In this document: positions 1-7,734 of the stretch, one piece after another
Layout: the number at the start of each line of letters is the position of its first letter
Numbering within the stretch: the stretch's first letter is position 1
From: Bacillota bacterium
GTDB taxonomy: Bacteria; Bacillota; Sulfobacillia; Sulfobacillales; Sulfobacillaceae
DNA length: 39,347 nt
Direction of reading: 5' to 3'
NCBI GenBank assembly: GCA_021820965.1
Contig: JAKACZ010000046.1
Span: 1-39,347 of the forward strand
Position numbers and translations under genes: made by a program
The notes under the pieces: model-generated
What the model saw: only the letters and a program-made list of their open reading frames with translations
Database searches by the model: none
Told to the model about the DNA's origin: nothing

Positions 1-282
1 AACTCTTAATGCCCATTCCCATCGTCTGCTATCGTCTTCAGAACGTGACCTACCGCGTGCTCGCGGAGCTCACCTGGGTTCAGCGTCTGGCCTGTCTGCT
101 CTTGGAAGTCGAACCGCGACGGCTCACGGCGGTTCCCTCGGGCTAGCCTCACAGGGCCTGAGCTCTCGTGTGGGCAAGGGTGCGAAATACGGGTTGGGAA
201 CTTGCCCGCGATCAAAACTTTTTCTTCGGCTGAGAATCGCAGACCCTGCGTGATGACGATGCCATAATTTGGCGGCTGCCCT

Positions 283-618
283 TCAAAAGATATGGGTATA
301 GATTAGAAAGTAACTCGGGGACCAGAGGCTACCACCCCATAGCGCCCGCTCGATAGTGGGGTCGTGCTTCTTGCGGATCAGGCGGGACGAGACGCCTTTG
401 AGACTATTGACCAGCCGGGAAATGGCCACTTTTGGCCGGTAAGTGATCAGCAAATGCACCTGATCCTGCGCTCCGTCGAATTCCGCCCAGGTGGCTTCGA
501 AGTTCTCGCATACGTCGGAAAAGATCCTGCGCAAGTCCTCCAAAATGTCCTTCCTCAAGACCAAGACCAACTGCCTATACTTCGTCACCAAGACCCAATG
601 CCCGTGGAAGTTAAACAC
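283..618 (-). pseudogene. tnpA: TnpA, IS200/IS605 HUH transposase, truncated
   Basis: TnpA (Y1 HUH transposase) cuts and joins single-stranded ends of IS200/IS605 elements. The family signature is visible: WVLVTKYR near the start, DQVHLLI in the middle, and LKGVSSRLIRKK and LWSPSYF near the end. Two defects are visible. The HUH motif, normally DHVHLL, reads DQVHLL, so the first metal-binding histidine is glutamine. The protein stops just after SPSYF, so the C-terminal helix with the nucleophilic tyrosine is missing. At 111 residues it is shorter than the usual ~130 or more. The reading frame upstream of the GTG (YRTGRHR) also matches family members, so the original start was further upstream. 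It lies divergent to tnpB, with 89 bp between the two starts. Confidence 0.85.
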
Positions 619-707
619 GCGGTGTCGGCCGGTGCGGTAGTCCTTGTGTTGACCATCGAGGAAGCGTATAATGAAAACGGGTGTTCGTCAAGAGACGGGG
701 GTGTCCC

Positions 708-1904
708 ATGCAAGAAACGACCGTCTTCTGCTATCGGGTGTCCTTGTCCTCGACCGAGTGGGCGAAAGCATCCGATGCCCGTCGGGCTGCGGGAGACTTG
801 TGGACGCGCCTGGTGAAGATCCACCGGTTCTGCCGTCGGCGGCATTGGCGATGGCCGACCGAGGCGCAACTTAAGGCGCATTTCAAACGCCGTTTCCCGT
901 TGCACTCGCAAACCGTCCAAGCCCTCATCGAGAAGTTCTGCGCCACGATTGACGGGGTGCGCACGAAACGGAAGCACGGGGATAAGCAGGCCCGGTATCC
1001 CTGGCGCTTCCGCCGATACTTCAACCCAATCTTCAAGGGCCAAGCCCTGAAAATGGCCGGGCCGCATCTGCTCTTGCCGCGTGGACGGGGACGCGACCCC
1101 ATTCGGGCGCATCTCCCGGAATTGCCCGACGGACAGGTCGTGCAAGCCGAGTTGGGGTTTGGCGAGATCTACCTGACCGTCGCCCGGGAGATGCCGGATC
1201 CCGGACCCGTTTCCTCCAGCAAGGCGGGAGGGCTGGATATCGGGGTCATTCACCTCGGCATGGTCTCCGACGGTGACGAGGCGTTAGCGGTGTCGGGCCG
1301 AGGCTTGCGGTCCGTGAAACAGGGCCGGGCCAAAGCCCAAGCCAAACTCCGGAAGAAGCGGCGTCGCACGAAACCCGGGTCACGACGACGAAAACGGCTG
1401 AACCGTGCACGGCACCGCGCTAGCCACAAAGTCGAACGGGTGATGCGTAATGCCTTGCATCATGCGGCCAACCAGATCGTCGCGTTTTGTCTCGCTTACG
1501 GAATCACGATCCTTTACGCGGGCGATCTTGGCACTCTCAACTATAAAACACGGCACCGTCGGTCCCGGCGGACAAACCAGGATATCGGAGCATTAGAATT
1601 TGGACGTTTCGAACAGTACTTGGAATATAAGCTCCGTCGTTACGGCATCCAACTGGTCCAGATTAGTGAGGCGTACACGTCTCAAACGTGTCCGCAATGT
1701 GGCCATCTCACCAAGATGGCGGGCCGCACCTACCGTTGTCGCGCCTGTGGCTATCGGGCGCATCGAGACGGGGTCGGTGCAGTGAACATCCTCAACAAGG
1801 GGATGCATGGGGAGATTCGCCCCGGGGCACTTCTGGTACCCCCACGGATCACGTATCGCCGTCCCGTTCCCCTCAAGGGAACGTTAAGGCGTAGTTGCGG
1901 CTGA
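708..1904 (+). CDS. tnpB: TnpB, RNA-guided nuclease of IS605 family
   Basis: TnpB is the RNA-guided DNA nuclease of IS605 elements and an ancestor of Cas12. The 398-residue protein starts at ATG 708, behind a GGGG-rich stretch; a GTG at 681 in the same frame is less likely. RuvC-I is GGLDIGV with Asp177. The zinc ribbon is CPQCG...CRACG. RuvC-III is HRDGVGAVNIL with Asp354. The usual RuvC-II glutamate is absent: the strand reads ILYAGDL, with Gly-Asp where most TnpBs have Glu-Asp. A glutamate is present at residue 321 in SEAYTSQTCP. A lysine/arginine-rich stretch around residues 200-240 fits nucleic-acid binding. The ORF is full length although the neighbouring tnpA is broken. Confidence 0.9.
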   Translation: MQETTVFCYRVSLSSTEWAKASDARRAAGDLWTRLVKIHRFCRRRHWRWPTEAQLKAHFKRRFPLHSQTVQALIEKFCATIDGVRTKRKHGDKQARYPWRFRRYFNPIFKGQALKMAGPHLLLPRGRGRDPIRAHLPELPDGQVVQAELGFGEIYLTVAREMPDPGPVSSSKAGGLDIGVIHLGMVSDGDEALAVSGRGLRSVKQGRAKAQAKLRKKRRRTKPGSRRRKRLNRARHRASHKVERVMRNALHHAANQIVAFCLAYGITILYAGDLGTLNYKTRHRRSRRTNQDIGALEFGRFEQYLEYKLRRYGIQLVQISEAYTSQTCPQCGHLTKMAGRTYRCRACGYRAHRDGVGAVNILNKGMHGEIRPGALLVPPRITYRRPVPLKGTLRRSCG

Positions 1905-2031
1905 ACCCCGCCGATGTTGCTGGTGGGATAAGCGGTGGCGAGTCCGGAGGAGCACTCCCAGGGTTTCAGAACCCGTCGACGCAGCCACGGTGGTTCCCCC
2001 AGAATCTCCGGCCTTCATGCTGGGGAGGTTC
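1905..2031 (+). ncRNA. Right end / probable omega (reRNA) guide RNA scaffold
   Basis: TnpB guide RNAs cover the 3' end of tnpB and the right end of the element, with the guide segment just beyond the end. Two hairpins are visible: GGGTT-TCAG-AACCC at 1961-1974, and TCTCCGGC-CTTCAT-GCTGGGGA at 2005-2026, which contains G-T pairs. The last is followed by GGTTCAAG, the usual kind of right-end terminus. The guide would therefore begin near 2031-2033, in the remnant of the interrupted gene. Transcription and exact ends are inferred. Confidence 0.55.
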
Positions 2032-2211
2032 AAGCGCTCGGTGTTGTCACCCCGAAGGGGGCTGGTTTTGGCTTTGCCGTCTATTCCCGCCGTCTTTCTG
2101 GGAAGCGCCCTCGGCCAGTTCTTTAACCGCCGCTTGTCGCCCATGGTGTTTCGCTGGATGCTGGTCGGAGTTATCGCCCTGTCGGCAATTTTGCTTTTGG
2201 TCGGGTACTAA
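2032..2211 (+). pseudogene. C-terminal remnant of TauE/SafE-type permease
   Basis: Immediately after the IS right end, about 57 codons remain open to a TAA. They encode VLALPSIPAVFLGSALGQ, a basic loop with LSPMVFRWM, and a last hydrophobic helix ending in LLLVGY. The helix, Gly-Ser-x-x-Gly, basic loop, helix pattern resembles the C-terminus of TauE/SafE (DUF81) anion exporters. No matching N-terminal part is visible to the left of the element within the window. It probably lacks a promoter and ribosome binding site. The family assignment rests on one short segment. Confidence 0.5.
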
Positions 2212-2264
2212 ACGCGGCAGGAAGCAAGCGGTTTAGGCACGAAAAATGATGAGGGGGGGATGTT

Positions 2265-2723
2265 GTGTTTAGGCTGGATGCAGAGAAATTAGGCCACCGC
2301 TCACCTGTTGCGATGCGCACGGTTGAGCGGGGGGCGATTCGTAAATTCGCCGTGGCGCTGGGGGATGGGAACCCTCTTTACCTATCGGTCGAGGCGGCGC
2401 GGGCGCAGGGATACCGGGATGTGGTTGCACCTCCGACATTTGCCGTGACTCTGCTCCCCTGGGATATACCGGGTCTGGAGATGCCGCATGCGGGGGTACT
2501 GCATGGGGAACAGGAATTCGAATGGGGCGTACCCATCTGCGCCGGCGACGAAATCGGGGTCGTGGGATGGGTGGATGCCGTCAAGGCGCGGTCCGGCCAA
2601 CAGGGGACGATGACCATGATTACCGTTGCCAGTGAAGGAACAAACCAGCACCAGGAAATGGCCTTTCGAGCGCGAGCCGTGCTCATTGTCACGGAGGAGG
2701 CGGCAAATGAACACGGGAGATGA
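2265..2723 (+). CDS. MaoC-like hydratase, N-terminal-type (HadA/HadC-like) subunit
   Basis: This 152-residue protein has the FAS1-like dehydratase (MaoC_dehydrat_N) pattern: FAVALGDGNPLYLS, then YRDVVAPPTFAVTLLPWD, then a beta-rich end with AGDEIGVVGWV. In two-subunit hydroxyacyl-CoA/ACP dehydratases of the mycobacterial HadAB/HadBC type, one subunit has this form and lacks the catalytic Asp/His pair. Here the hydratase loop reads GDGNPLYL, without the histidine, in agreement. The start is GTG 2265 behind a strong purine stretch. The gene overlaps the next one by 17 bases, so the products probably form a heterodimer acting on a (3R)-hydroxyacyl thioester. The substrate is unknown. Confidence 0.75.
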   Translation: MFRLDAEKLGHRSPVAMRTVERGAIRKFAVALGDGNPLYLSVEAARAQGYRDVVAPPTFAVTLLPWDIPGLEMPHAGVLHGEQEFEWGVPICAGDEIGVVGWVDAVKARSGQQGTMTMITVASEGTNQHQEMAFRARAVLIVTEEAANEHGR

Positions 2724-3096
2724 GTTCGGGCCGTATCCGGTGATAGTCACGCGCGAGCAGCTGGTTCGCTACGCCGGCGCTTCGGACGACTATAACCCCA
2801 TCCATTACGACGACGAACTGGCCCGCTCACTGGGACTGCCGGGGGTGATTGTTCATGGCATGCTCGCCATGGGGCTTATGGTTCGGTTGGTGACGGAAAA
2901 CGTGCCGGATTTAGGCGGGGTCGAGAAGTTTAACGTCCGGTTTAGGCAAATGATTCAGCCCGGTCAGCCATTAGTCATTACGGCTCGGGTGAAAGGTGTC
3001 GATTCGGGTACAGCGGACCTTGACGTACAGTTGGCGGTCGAGGGACAAAGGCCCGCTGTGACCGGGAAAATGCGGGTTCGCCTCAAATCGCTTTAG
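2707..3096 (+). CDS. MaoC-like (R)-specific hydratase, catalytic subunit
   Basis: This is a 129-residue single hot-dog protein. The hydratase motif YAGASDDYNPIHYDD (about residues 20-34) has the catalytic Asp and His of the MaoC/(R)-enoyl-CoA hydratase family. It is followed by LPGVIVHGMLAMG, also typical. The start is ATG 2707, preceded by GGAGGAGG inside the end of the upstream gene, which indicates translational coupling. It is the expected catalytic partner of the non-catalytic subunit encoded upstream, as in HadB with HadA/HadC. Its stop overlaps the stop of the convergent membrane protein by 4 bp, with no terminator between them. Confidence 0.85.
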   Translation: MNTGDEFGPYPVIVTREQLVRYAGASDDYNPIHYDDELARSLGLPGVIVHGMLAMGLMVRLVTENVPDLGGVEKFNVRFRQMIQPGQPLVITARVKGVDSGTADLDVQLAVEGQRPAVTGKMRVRLKSL

Positions 3097-3764
3097 AGAC
3101 TTCGCGACCAATACCGCGGGCTTTTTACAACGGCGCTCGCGATTAGTATGCAACCGACCGCCAGCAAAAACAGTTTGGGAATCCACCATGGCATGGCAGG
3201 TGTGACCCAGCGATACGAAAAGGTGTCAATCAACTGCAGCGGCGGGACGGCGGTAAACGCGCCCAGAACCCTGAGAATTAAATCGGCCACGGGGAGGCCC
3301 AGCGCCACCAGGTATCCGACTGCAACTCGGGCGGTGATAAGGGTGGCCCAAATGGCCAGACCGGTGAGAAAGAGTGCGGGGCCAAGCGCCGCCAACATCC
3401 CGGACCAATATGCCACGGGCCCCCAGGCAATATTCATCAACTCGGTTCCGACTAAAAACACCAGCCAGCCCAAGGCCCAGACCCCGGCAATGCGGGCGGT
3501 AAGGATGCTTCGGTGCGGCAGGGTGGCATTGAGTTCGGTCATGCCTTGTTCGCTATCGATCATAAAGAGCGGGGTGCTCAAAAGCGCTAGCGCCAACGGC
3601 AGGAACGATTCCATATTTTCGATAAAGTGCTTTTGCCAGGTGGCTTGAAGCTCTAAAACGCCGTGCGTCAATGCCAGCAGCGCCAGCGCCAAGAGGAGCA
3701 GCAAATAGCTGGATTTAGAAAGGAGTTTCAGTTCCATCAGCATTAGGTAACATCGCTCGCGCAC
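3093..3764 (-). CDS. ABC-2-type membrane protein, small permease subunit
   Basis: This is a 223-residue integral membrane protein with about six hydrophobic segments: near residues 18-35, 52-66, 90-110, 118-142, 145-165 and 195-215. There is a soluble loop with DSEQGMTELNATLP after the second segment. It has no enzymatic motif. It is the last gene of a four-gene operon with two ABC ATPases and a large permease, so it is probably a second membrane subunit of an ABC-2-type exporter. The GTG start at 3764 has GGAGGAGGG upstream. The transported substrate is unknown. Confidence 0.65.
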   Translation of the reverse strand: MRERCYLMLMELKLLSKSSYLLLLLALALLALTHGVLELQATWQKHFIENMESFLPLALALLSTPLFMIDSEQGMTELNATLPHRSILTARIAGVWALGWLVFLVGTELMNIAWGPVAYWSGMLAALGPALFLTGLAIWATLITARVAVGYLVALGLPVADLILRVLGAFTAVPPLQLIDTFSYRWVTPAMPWWIPKLFLLAVGCILIASAVVKSPRYWSRSL

Positions 3765-3789
3765 GGATTATGCCCTCCTCCAGTAACGG

Positions 3790-5730
3790 TCATCGGCCGC
3801 GATAGGCGGCATGAATCCACACTTTTTGCCGCCGCCGGCTCTCCCGGTGTAAAACGCGCCACTGGGCCAGAGTGGTCTTGACCTGCCGTTTGTTCAGGGA
3901 CCCCACGCCCGTCACCTGTCGCTGGCGTAGTTGGGTCAGCAACAATTGCAGATTGGCCCCATTGCTGTGGGAGAAAATCAAGAGCGCCGTCAGCACCATG
4001 TTTTGGGGAGTATCGGCCTTAGGCGGTGCCGCACTCCAAAACAGCCGAGATAGGGTCAGGGTGGCGGTATAGCTGGTCGGAGGCGACGTGGTCTCGGCGA
4101 TCGGATCGCGGGGCTGAGCGAAGGGATGCACGTCACTGTAGAGAATCAGCGGTGCGTCCCACTGCGTTCCGGTCGTCACCGGTGAGGGGACAAAGGCGAT
4201 GTGCTTAGGAATGGGAAGCCAGCCCTCCAAGTTCCGCAGCGAGCCGACGTACGGAAAGAATGCCGGGAGGCGGGCGCCGCCTGGCACCACCAGCCAGATG
4301 GTTGTCGGCCCTCGGGTCTTCTTTGTCAGGGGTCCGGAAATGACCACCAGATTGCCCAGGGTACCGCCCCAGGTGTTGGCTGTGCGGTGTTTGACTGCGG
4401 TTGTCACGATAGCGCCACCCTCAAGGTGTGTCACCGTGAGCGTGACGGGCGACGTTGACGGAAGAAATGAGGGCAGGTCCCGCCCCGCATGAGCCATGTA
4501 CACCCTCCCGTCTCCCGCATACAGGCCGGAGTACACCTGGCCCACGGCAAATGGAGGGTAGGGGAGCGTGCTGGGACGCGGCAGGGGCTGACCGTGAATT
4601 ATGAGCGAAAGCGCCGCGGCACTTCGCTGGCCAGTTAGCGTCCATTGACGCAACGCGGTGCCCCGTAAAACTTTGCTGCTGATGGCATGGAGGGTGCGGC
4701 CGTCTTCACGGGCCGATTCGACGGCGAAGCCAGCATTCATAACGAATCTTACTATGCCGGTATTCGGCGGTTTACAGGTGATAGTCCCCCTGACCGCCCC
4801 GTCGGACGCATTCACTGCCAGGCGCACGTGACTTTGGCGGCAAGACGGGGTTAGAGCCACCTTGCGCGAATTGGTGACTGCAGGGGATAGGCGGGTTGCG
4901 TTCTGCTGGAGGAAAACCATGCCCGTCAGGATTCCCATCGCTGCGAGAATGGCTAAATTACGGGTAAATTTGCGGTGCCTCAGCGGGTATCGCCCATGGC
5001 GCCGGCGGATTGCGAACAAGAGCAGCAAAAGCCCGAGCAGACCCCACACCAGCCGGTTTAGCCATAGCCATCCGCTAATGCCGGGCGGCGCGATCAAGGA
5101 CGGCGGAAGGGCCAGCCCCAGTTCCAGAAACCCGGGGAAGGGGTTGAAGAAGGCGAGGTGTGGAAGACGGGGTAAGAATACGGAAATCTTGTACTCGGAA
5201 AAGGCAATGACCAAGGACGCGATGATGGCGGGCGCGAAGTAACGAGTCCGGCCCGGCAGCCGGACTACCAGCCATAGCGAGGCTCCCGCCACCGTGACCA
5301 CCGACGGCATCGTGAAGAGCGCAAACTGCATGGTCCAAAGGGCACCATCCCACGCGTTCAAATGGGCAATGAGCGTCATCAAGCCCCAGCCCCAGGCCGC
5401 CATCAACAGCACCATCGCCACACCAATACTGACGTAGCCCAGGAACCGCCCCATCAGTACTTGATCGCGCGACAGCGGTCGCGACCACCAGGCAGTTTCC
5501 TCCTCGGGGTCGCGGCTCAACTGGCCGACAATTAAGACCAGCGCGAACGGCACCACGGCGTAGGCGACGGCGTACATCTGAATGGCACCGCTTCCCGCCG
5601 TAGGAGACCCAACCGTGGCGATGGCGGCCAGCAGGGTTAATAGCGCCAGCATACCCAATTCCAAGCGCGTGAGAGGTTCGCGCCAGGCCAATCGCCAGGT
5701 ATTCAGTGCCGTTGCCTGTACCACCTTCAT
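3790..5730 (-). CDS. ABC transporter permease with large extracytoplasmic domain
   Basis: The protein has 646 residues. The first ~290 hold about seven membrane segments with an ABC-2-like loop (LSRDPEEETAWWSRPLSRDQ) between segments two and three. The remaining ~350 residues are soluble and beta-rich. The layout recalls ABC permeases fused to an M1-aminopeptidase-like domain: a beta sandwich follows the last helix, and a segment with IAFVPSPVTTG comes later. There is no HExxH, so no metallopeptidase activity is expected. The ATG at 5730 overlaps the upstream ATPase stop (ATGA) and follows GAGGAGG. The resemblance to M1 domains is my inference; the family assignment as an ABC-2-type permease is firmer. 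Confidence 0.65.
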   Translation of the reverse strand: MKVVQATALNTWRLAWREPLTRLELGMLALLTLLAAIATVGSPTAGSGAIQMYAVAYAVVPFALVLIVGQLSRDPEEETAWWSRPLSRDQVLMGRFLGYVSIGVAMVLLMAAWGWGLMTLIAHLNAWDGALWTMQFALFTMPSVVTVAGASLWLVVRLPGRTRYFAPAIIASLVIAFSEYKISVFLPRLPHLAFFNPFPGFLELGLALPPSLIAPPGISGWLWLNRLVWGLLGLLLLLFAIRRRHGRYPLRHRKFTRNLAILAAMGILTGMVFLQQNATRLSPAVTNSRKVALTPSCRQSHVRLAVNASDGAVRGTITCKPPNTGIVRFVMNAGFAVESAREDGRTLHAISSKVLRGTALRQWTLTGQRSAAALSLIIHGQPLPRPSTLPYPPFAVGQVYSGLYAGDGRVYMAHAGRDLPSFLPSTSPVTLTVTHLEGGAIVTTAVKHRTANTWGGTLGNLVVISGPLTKKTRGPTTIWLVVPGGARLPAFFPYVGSLRNLEGWLPIPKHIAFVPSPVTTGTQWDAPLILYSDVHPFAQPRDPIAETTSPPTSYTATLTLSRLFWSAAPPKADTPQNMVLTALLIFSHSNGANLQLLLTQLRQRQVTGVGSLNKRQVKTTLAQWRVLHRESRRRQKVWIHAAYRGR

Positions 5731-6611
5731 GGGTTTGCCTCCTCACGGGCATTGTCCAAGTGATGCCGATTCAGCGCCCATAAGTATGCGTCGGTGAGAT
5801 CGGGAGTTCGGGGAATGAAGCCTTCTCCGGGGGCGGCGGCCAAGACCCAGGCGCCCGTGTCGCTAAACCGCCCTGTATCGATATGTGGTGCTTCCGGAAA
5901 GCGTCCCGGCGCCACGAAGGCGTGTCCATGAGCGGTGGCGATGAAGTCGCGCACGCTGCCGTCGTAGCGGACACGGCCTCGATCCAGAAGGAGAACTGCA
6001 TCACAATAGCTTTCCACCTCTGAAAGCAAATGTGTCGTGATGAGGTAGCTCTCGGGACTCTCCGGTAAACTGTCGAGTAGGTACAGCTCTTGCCAGAAGG
6101 CCAGCCTTTGCTCGGGATCGAGTTCAGCCGTGGGTTCATCTAACAGCACAACGCGCACGCGGCGCATCCAGACGGAGGCTAGAGCCAGACGGCGGCGTTC
6201 GGAGGGGTGGAGTAGCCGGCCGGGTTGTTGTTTGACGTCCAGCAGGCCCAAGCGTTCCAGTACGGCTTCCGCGCGCTGAAAAAGATGGCGCCCTCCCGAC
6301 TGGTCCCACCAAGCCGTGCGCACTAAAAACTCGAGGGGACTGAGGTTGTCATAGGCGCCGGGAAACTGTGGAATATACCCGATTCGGCGAGCGATCAGCC
6401 GCGTGTCCCGAGTTGTTCCCAAAAGCAAGCGGCCGCGGGCGGCGTGCAGTAAGCCGGCAATGGTCCGCATCAATGTGCTCTTGCCGGCGCCATTAGGGCC
6501 GATGACCGCGGTAAAGCCGGGGGCCAGGTCGAATGTGATCCCTTTAATCAACCAGAGGCGGCCTTGTTGATAGGCTAGATCCTCGACTCGTAACACGGTT
6601 TCTTGGCTCAC
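5727..6611 (-). CDS. ABC transporter ATP-binding protein (second ATPase)
   Basis: This is a 294-residue ABC ATPase. Walker A is GPNGAGKST (residues 38-46), the Q-loop is YIPQFPG, Walker B is VVLLDEP followed by TAELDP, and the H-loop is TTHLLSEV. The signature motif is degenerate: LLHPSERRRLAL in place of LSGGQ. I chose the GTG at 6611 because GGAGG lies ~10 bases upstream, and it forms a GTGA overlap with the preceding gene's stop. A longer in-frame ATG start at 6647 has no good ribosome binding site. The C-terminal ~90 residues are an accessory domain, as in drug- and antibiotic-exporting ATPases. It probably pairs with the other ATPase of the operon as a heterodimer. Confidence 0.85.
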   Translation of the reverse strand: MSQETVLRVEDLAYQQGRLWLIKGITFDLAPGFTAVIGPNGAGKSTLMRTIAGLLHAARGRLLLGTTRDTRLIARRIGYIPQFPGAYDNLSPLEFLVRTAWWDQSGGRHLFQRAEAVLERLGLLDVKQQPGRLLHPSERRRLALASVWMRRVRVVLLDEPTAELDPEQRLAFWQELYLLDSLPESPESYLITTHLLSEVESYCDAVLLLDRGRVRYDGSVRDFIATAHGHAFVAPGRFPEAPHIDTGRFSDTGAWVLAAAPGEGFIPRTPDLTDAYLWALNRHHLDNAREEANP

Positions 6612-7465
6612 CGCGCCATAACCTCCGCCGGACCCTTGATAAGCCACAGATACCCGTCCTCGGGCGTGGGTGGCAGGACCGGGTCCGTTGCCGCCTTAGC
6701 CACAAATGCCTTGATGGACCGGCCGCCCGCCATGGGAGCCCAAAAATCGGCAGTGTTGATCGCCTCGGGGTTCCAGGGACGGCGGACCACGCGACCGCGG
6801 GCAAAACCGGCAAGGTCGTCCCAGATGGTTTCCGCGAGCACCCGGCCATCCCTGAAAATGATAAGACGGTCGGGAATGGCGTTGGCATCGTCCACCATCT
6901 GCGTCGCCATAATGATCCGACGATGGCGGGACAGATTGCGCAACAACGAGCGAACTGATGCCTGTTCATCCGGGTCCAATCCCAACGTAGGTTCATCAAG
7001 CAATAGCCAGGGTGTCCGCCGCATTAGCGCGCCCGCCAAAAGCGCCCGCCGCTTCATGCCCCCCGAGAGCCATTTCATGCGTTGATGGGCGGCGCTTTTG
7101 AGGTGGACTAACTGAAGCACGCCCTGGACGACGCGATGACGCTGGTCGGGCCTGTAGTCGTCGAGGATGGCCAATTCACCCAAGTACTCGGCCAGGGTGG
7201 ACTCCCGCGGTAGAACATTGTCCTGCGGCACAAACGCGAAGAGGCGCCGAGCGGTAAGCGGCCTGGAACTGAGGTCGACGCCGTCCATGAGGACTCTTCC
7301 AGAACTTGGCCGATGCAGGCTGATTAATGTTTTTAGCAGTGTCGTCTTGCCTGCGCCGCTGGGACCGAGAATACAAGCCGATCCGTGAATAATCAGGTTT
7401 AACCTGGCAATGGCCGGGTCGGACCGACCATGATGCCTGACCGTAAGATGATCGATGACTAACAT
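6608..7465 (-). CDS. ABC transporter ATP-binding protein (first ATPase)
   Basis: This is a 285-residue ABC ATPase and the first gene of the four-gene exporter operon. Walker A is GPSGAGKTT (34-42), the Q-loop is FVPQDN, the signature is LSGGMKRR (133-140) and Walker B is WLLLDEP (153-159). The H-loop position reads ATQMVDDA, with Gln in place of the switch histidine. Together with the degenerate signature in the second ATPase, this points to an asymmetric heterodimer with one canonical and one degenerate ATP site. The start at ATG 7465 has AGGCAGGA just upstream; upstream in-frame starts at 7498 and 7537 are less well supported. Only the order and overlaps show that the four genes form one unit. 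Confidence 0.85.
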   Translation of the reverse strand: MLVIDHLTVRHHGRSDPAIARLNLIIHGSACILGPSGAGKTTLLKTLISLHRPSSGRVLMDGVDLSSRPLTARRLFAFVPQDNVLPRESTLAEYLGELAILDDYRPDQRHRVVQGVLQLVHLKSAAHQRMKWLSGGMKRRALLAGALMRRTPWLLLDEPTLGLDPDEQASVRSLLRNLSRHRRIIMATQMVDDANAIPDRLIIFRDGRVLAETIWDDLAGFARGRVVRRPWNPEAINTADFWAPMAGGRSIKAFVAKAATDPVLPPTPEDGYLWLIKGPAEVMAR

Positions 7466-7539
7466 GTATCCTGCCTTTCTAACCATCTCTCCCAACATGT
7501 TCGAATCCCTAAGCGTTGGCTTCGCGCATCCGTTCATGG

Positions 7540-7568
7540 ATTGTCGGCCTGGGGACTCCGGGGTTCAA
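7540..7568 (-). promoter_or_regulatory. Candidate SigA-type promoter for the ABC operon
   Basis: On the minus strand, TTGAAC (7563-7568) and GACAAT (7540-7545) are separated by 17 bp, about 75 bp upstream of the first ATPase start. Each hexamer matches the consensus at four positions. This is a sequence match only. Confidence 0.35.
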
Positions 7569-7734
7569 CCTAGATGCGCTGTTCTATCCTACACCTCGTT
7601 GAGGCAGCCGAGGGCCGCGATAGGAGGCTTTAACGGTCCGGACGCCGCCGGTCGTGACGAATCGCCCGCCGGCGCGTGCCGTCAACCGTTCCGTCCCAAC
7701 GCCTCGGTTTTTGCCGCTCGCCTCTTGGCGAGAG

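Larger units (their letters stand above)
283..2031. mobile_element. IS200/IS605-family insertion sequence, tnpA decayed
   Basis: The element has divergent tnpA (minus strand) and tnpB (plus strand) genes and a hairpin-rich right end finishing near 2031 with the sequence GGGGAGGTTCAAG, as in many IS605 elements. The left boundary cannot be set: it should lie to the left of the tnpA stop at 283, but I could not identify a left-end hairpin. The tnpA is truncated and has a damaged HUH motif, so the copy is probably unable to move by itself. The sequence to the right continues a truncated membrane-protein gene, so insertion or later deletion damaged a host gene. Confidence 0.8.

Noticed and set aside
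6..215. Minus-strand 69-codon open frame at the left edge, faintly like an IS-associated tail
   Set aside because: It has no ribosome binding site and no family motif I can name; the low-level resemblance to transposase tails is not enough to call.
585..1253. Long minus-strand open frame opposite tnpB (222 codons)
   Set aside because: It lies antisense to a clearly conserved TnpB, and its translation has no domain pattern. High GC makes such shadow frames common.
5075..5752. 225-codon minus-strand frame overlapping the large permease
   Set aside because: It overlaps the permease in another frame, while the permease has membrane segments, a good ribosome binding site and ATGA coupling.
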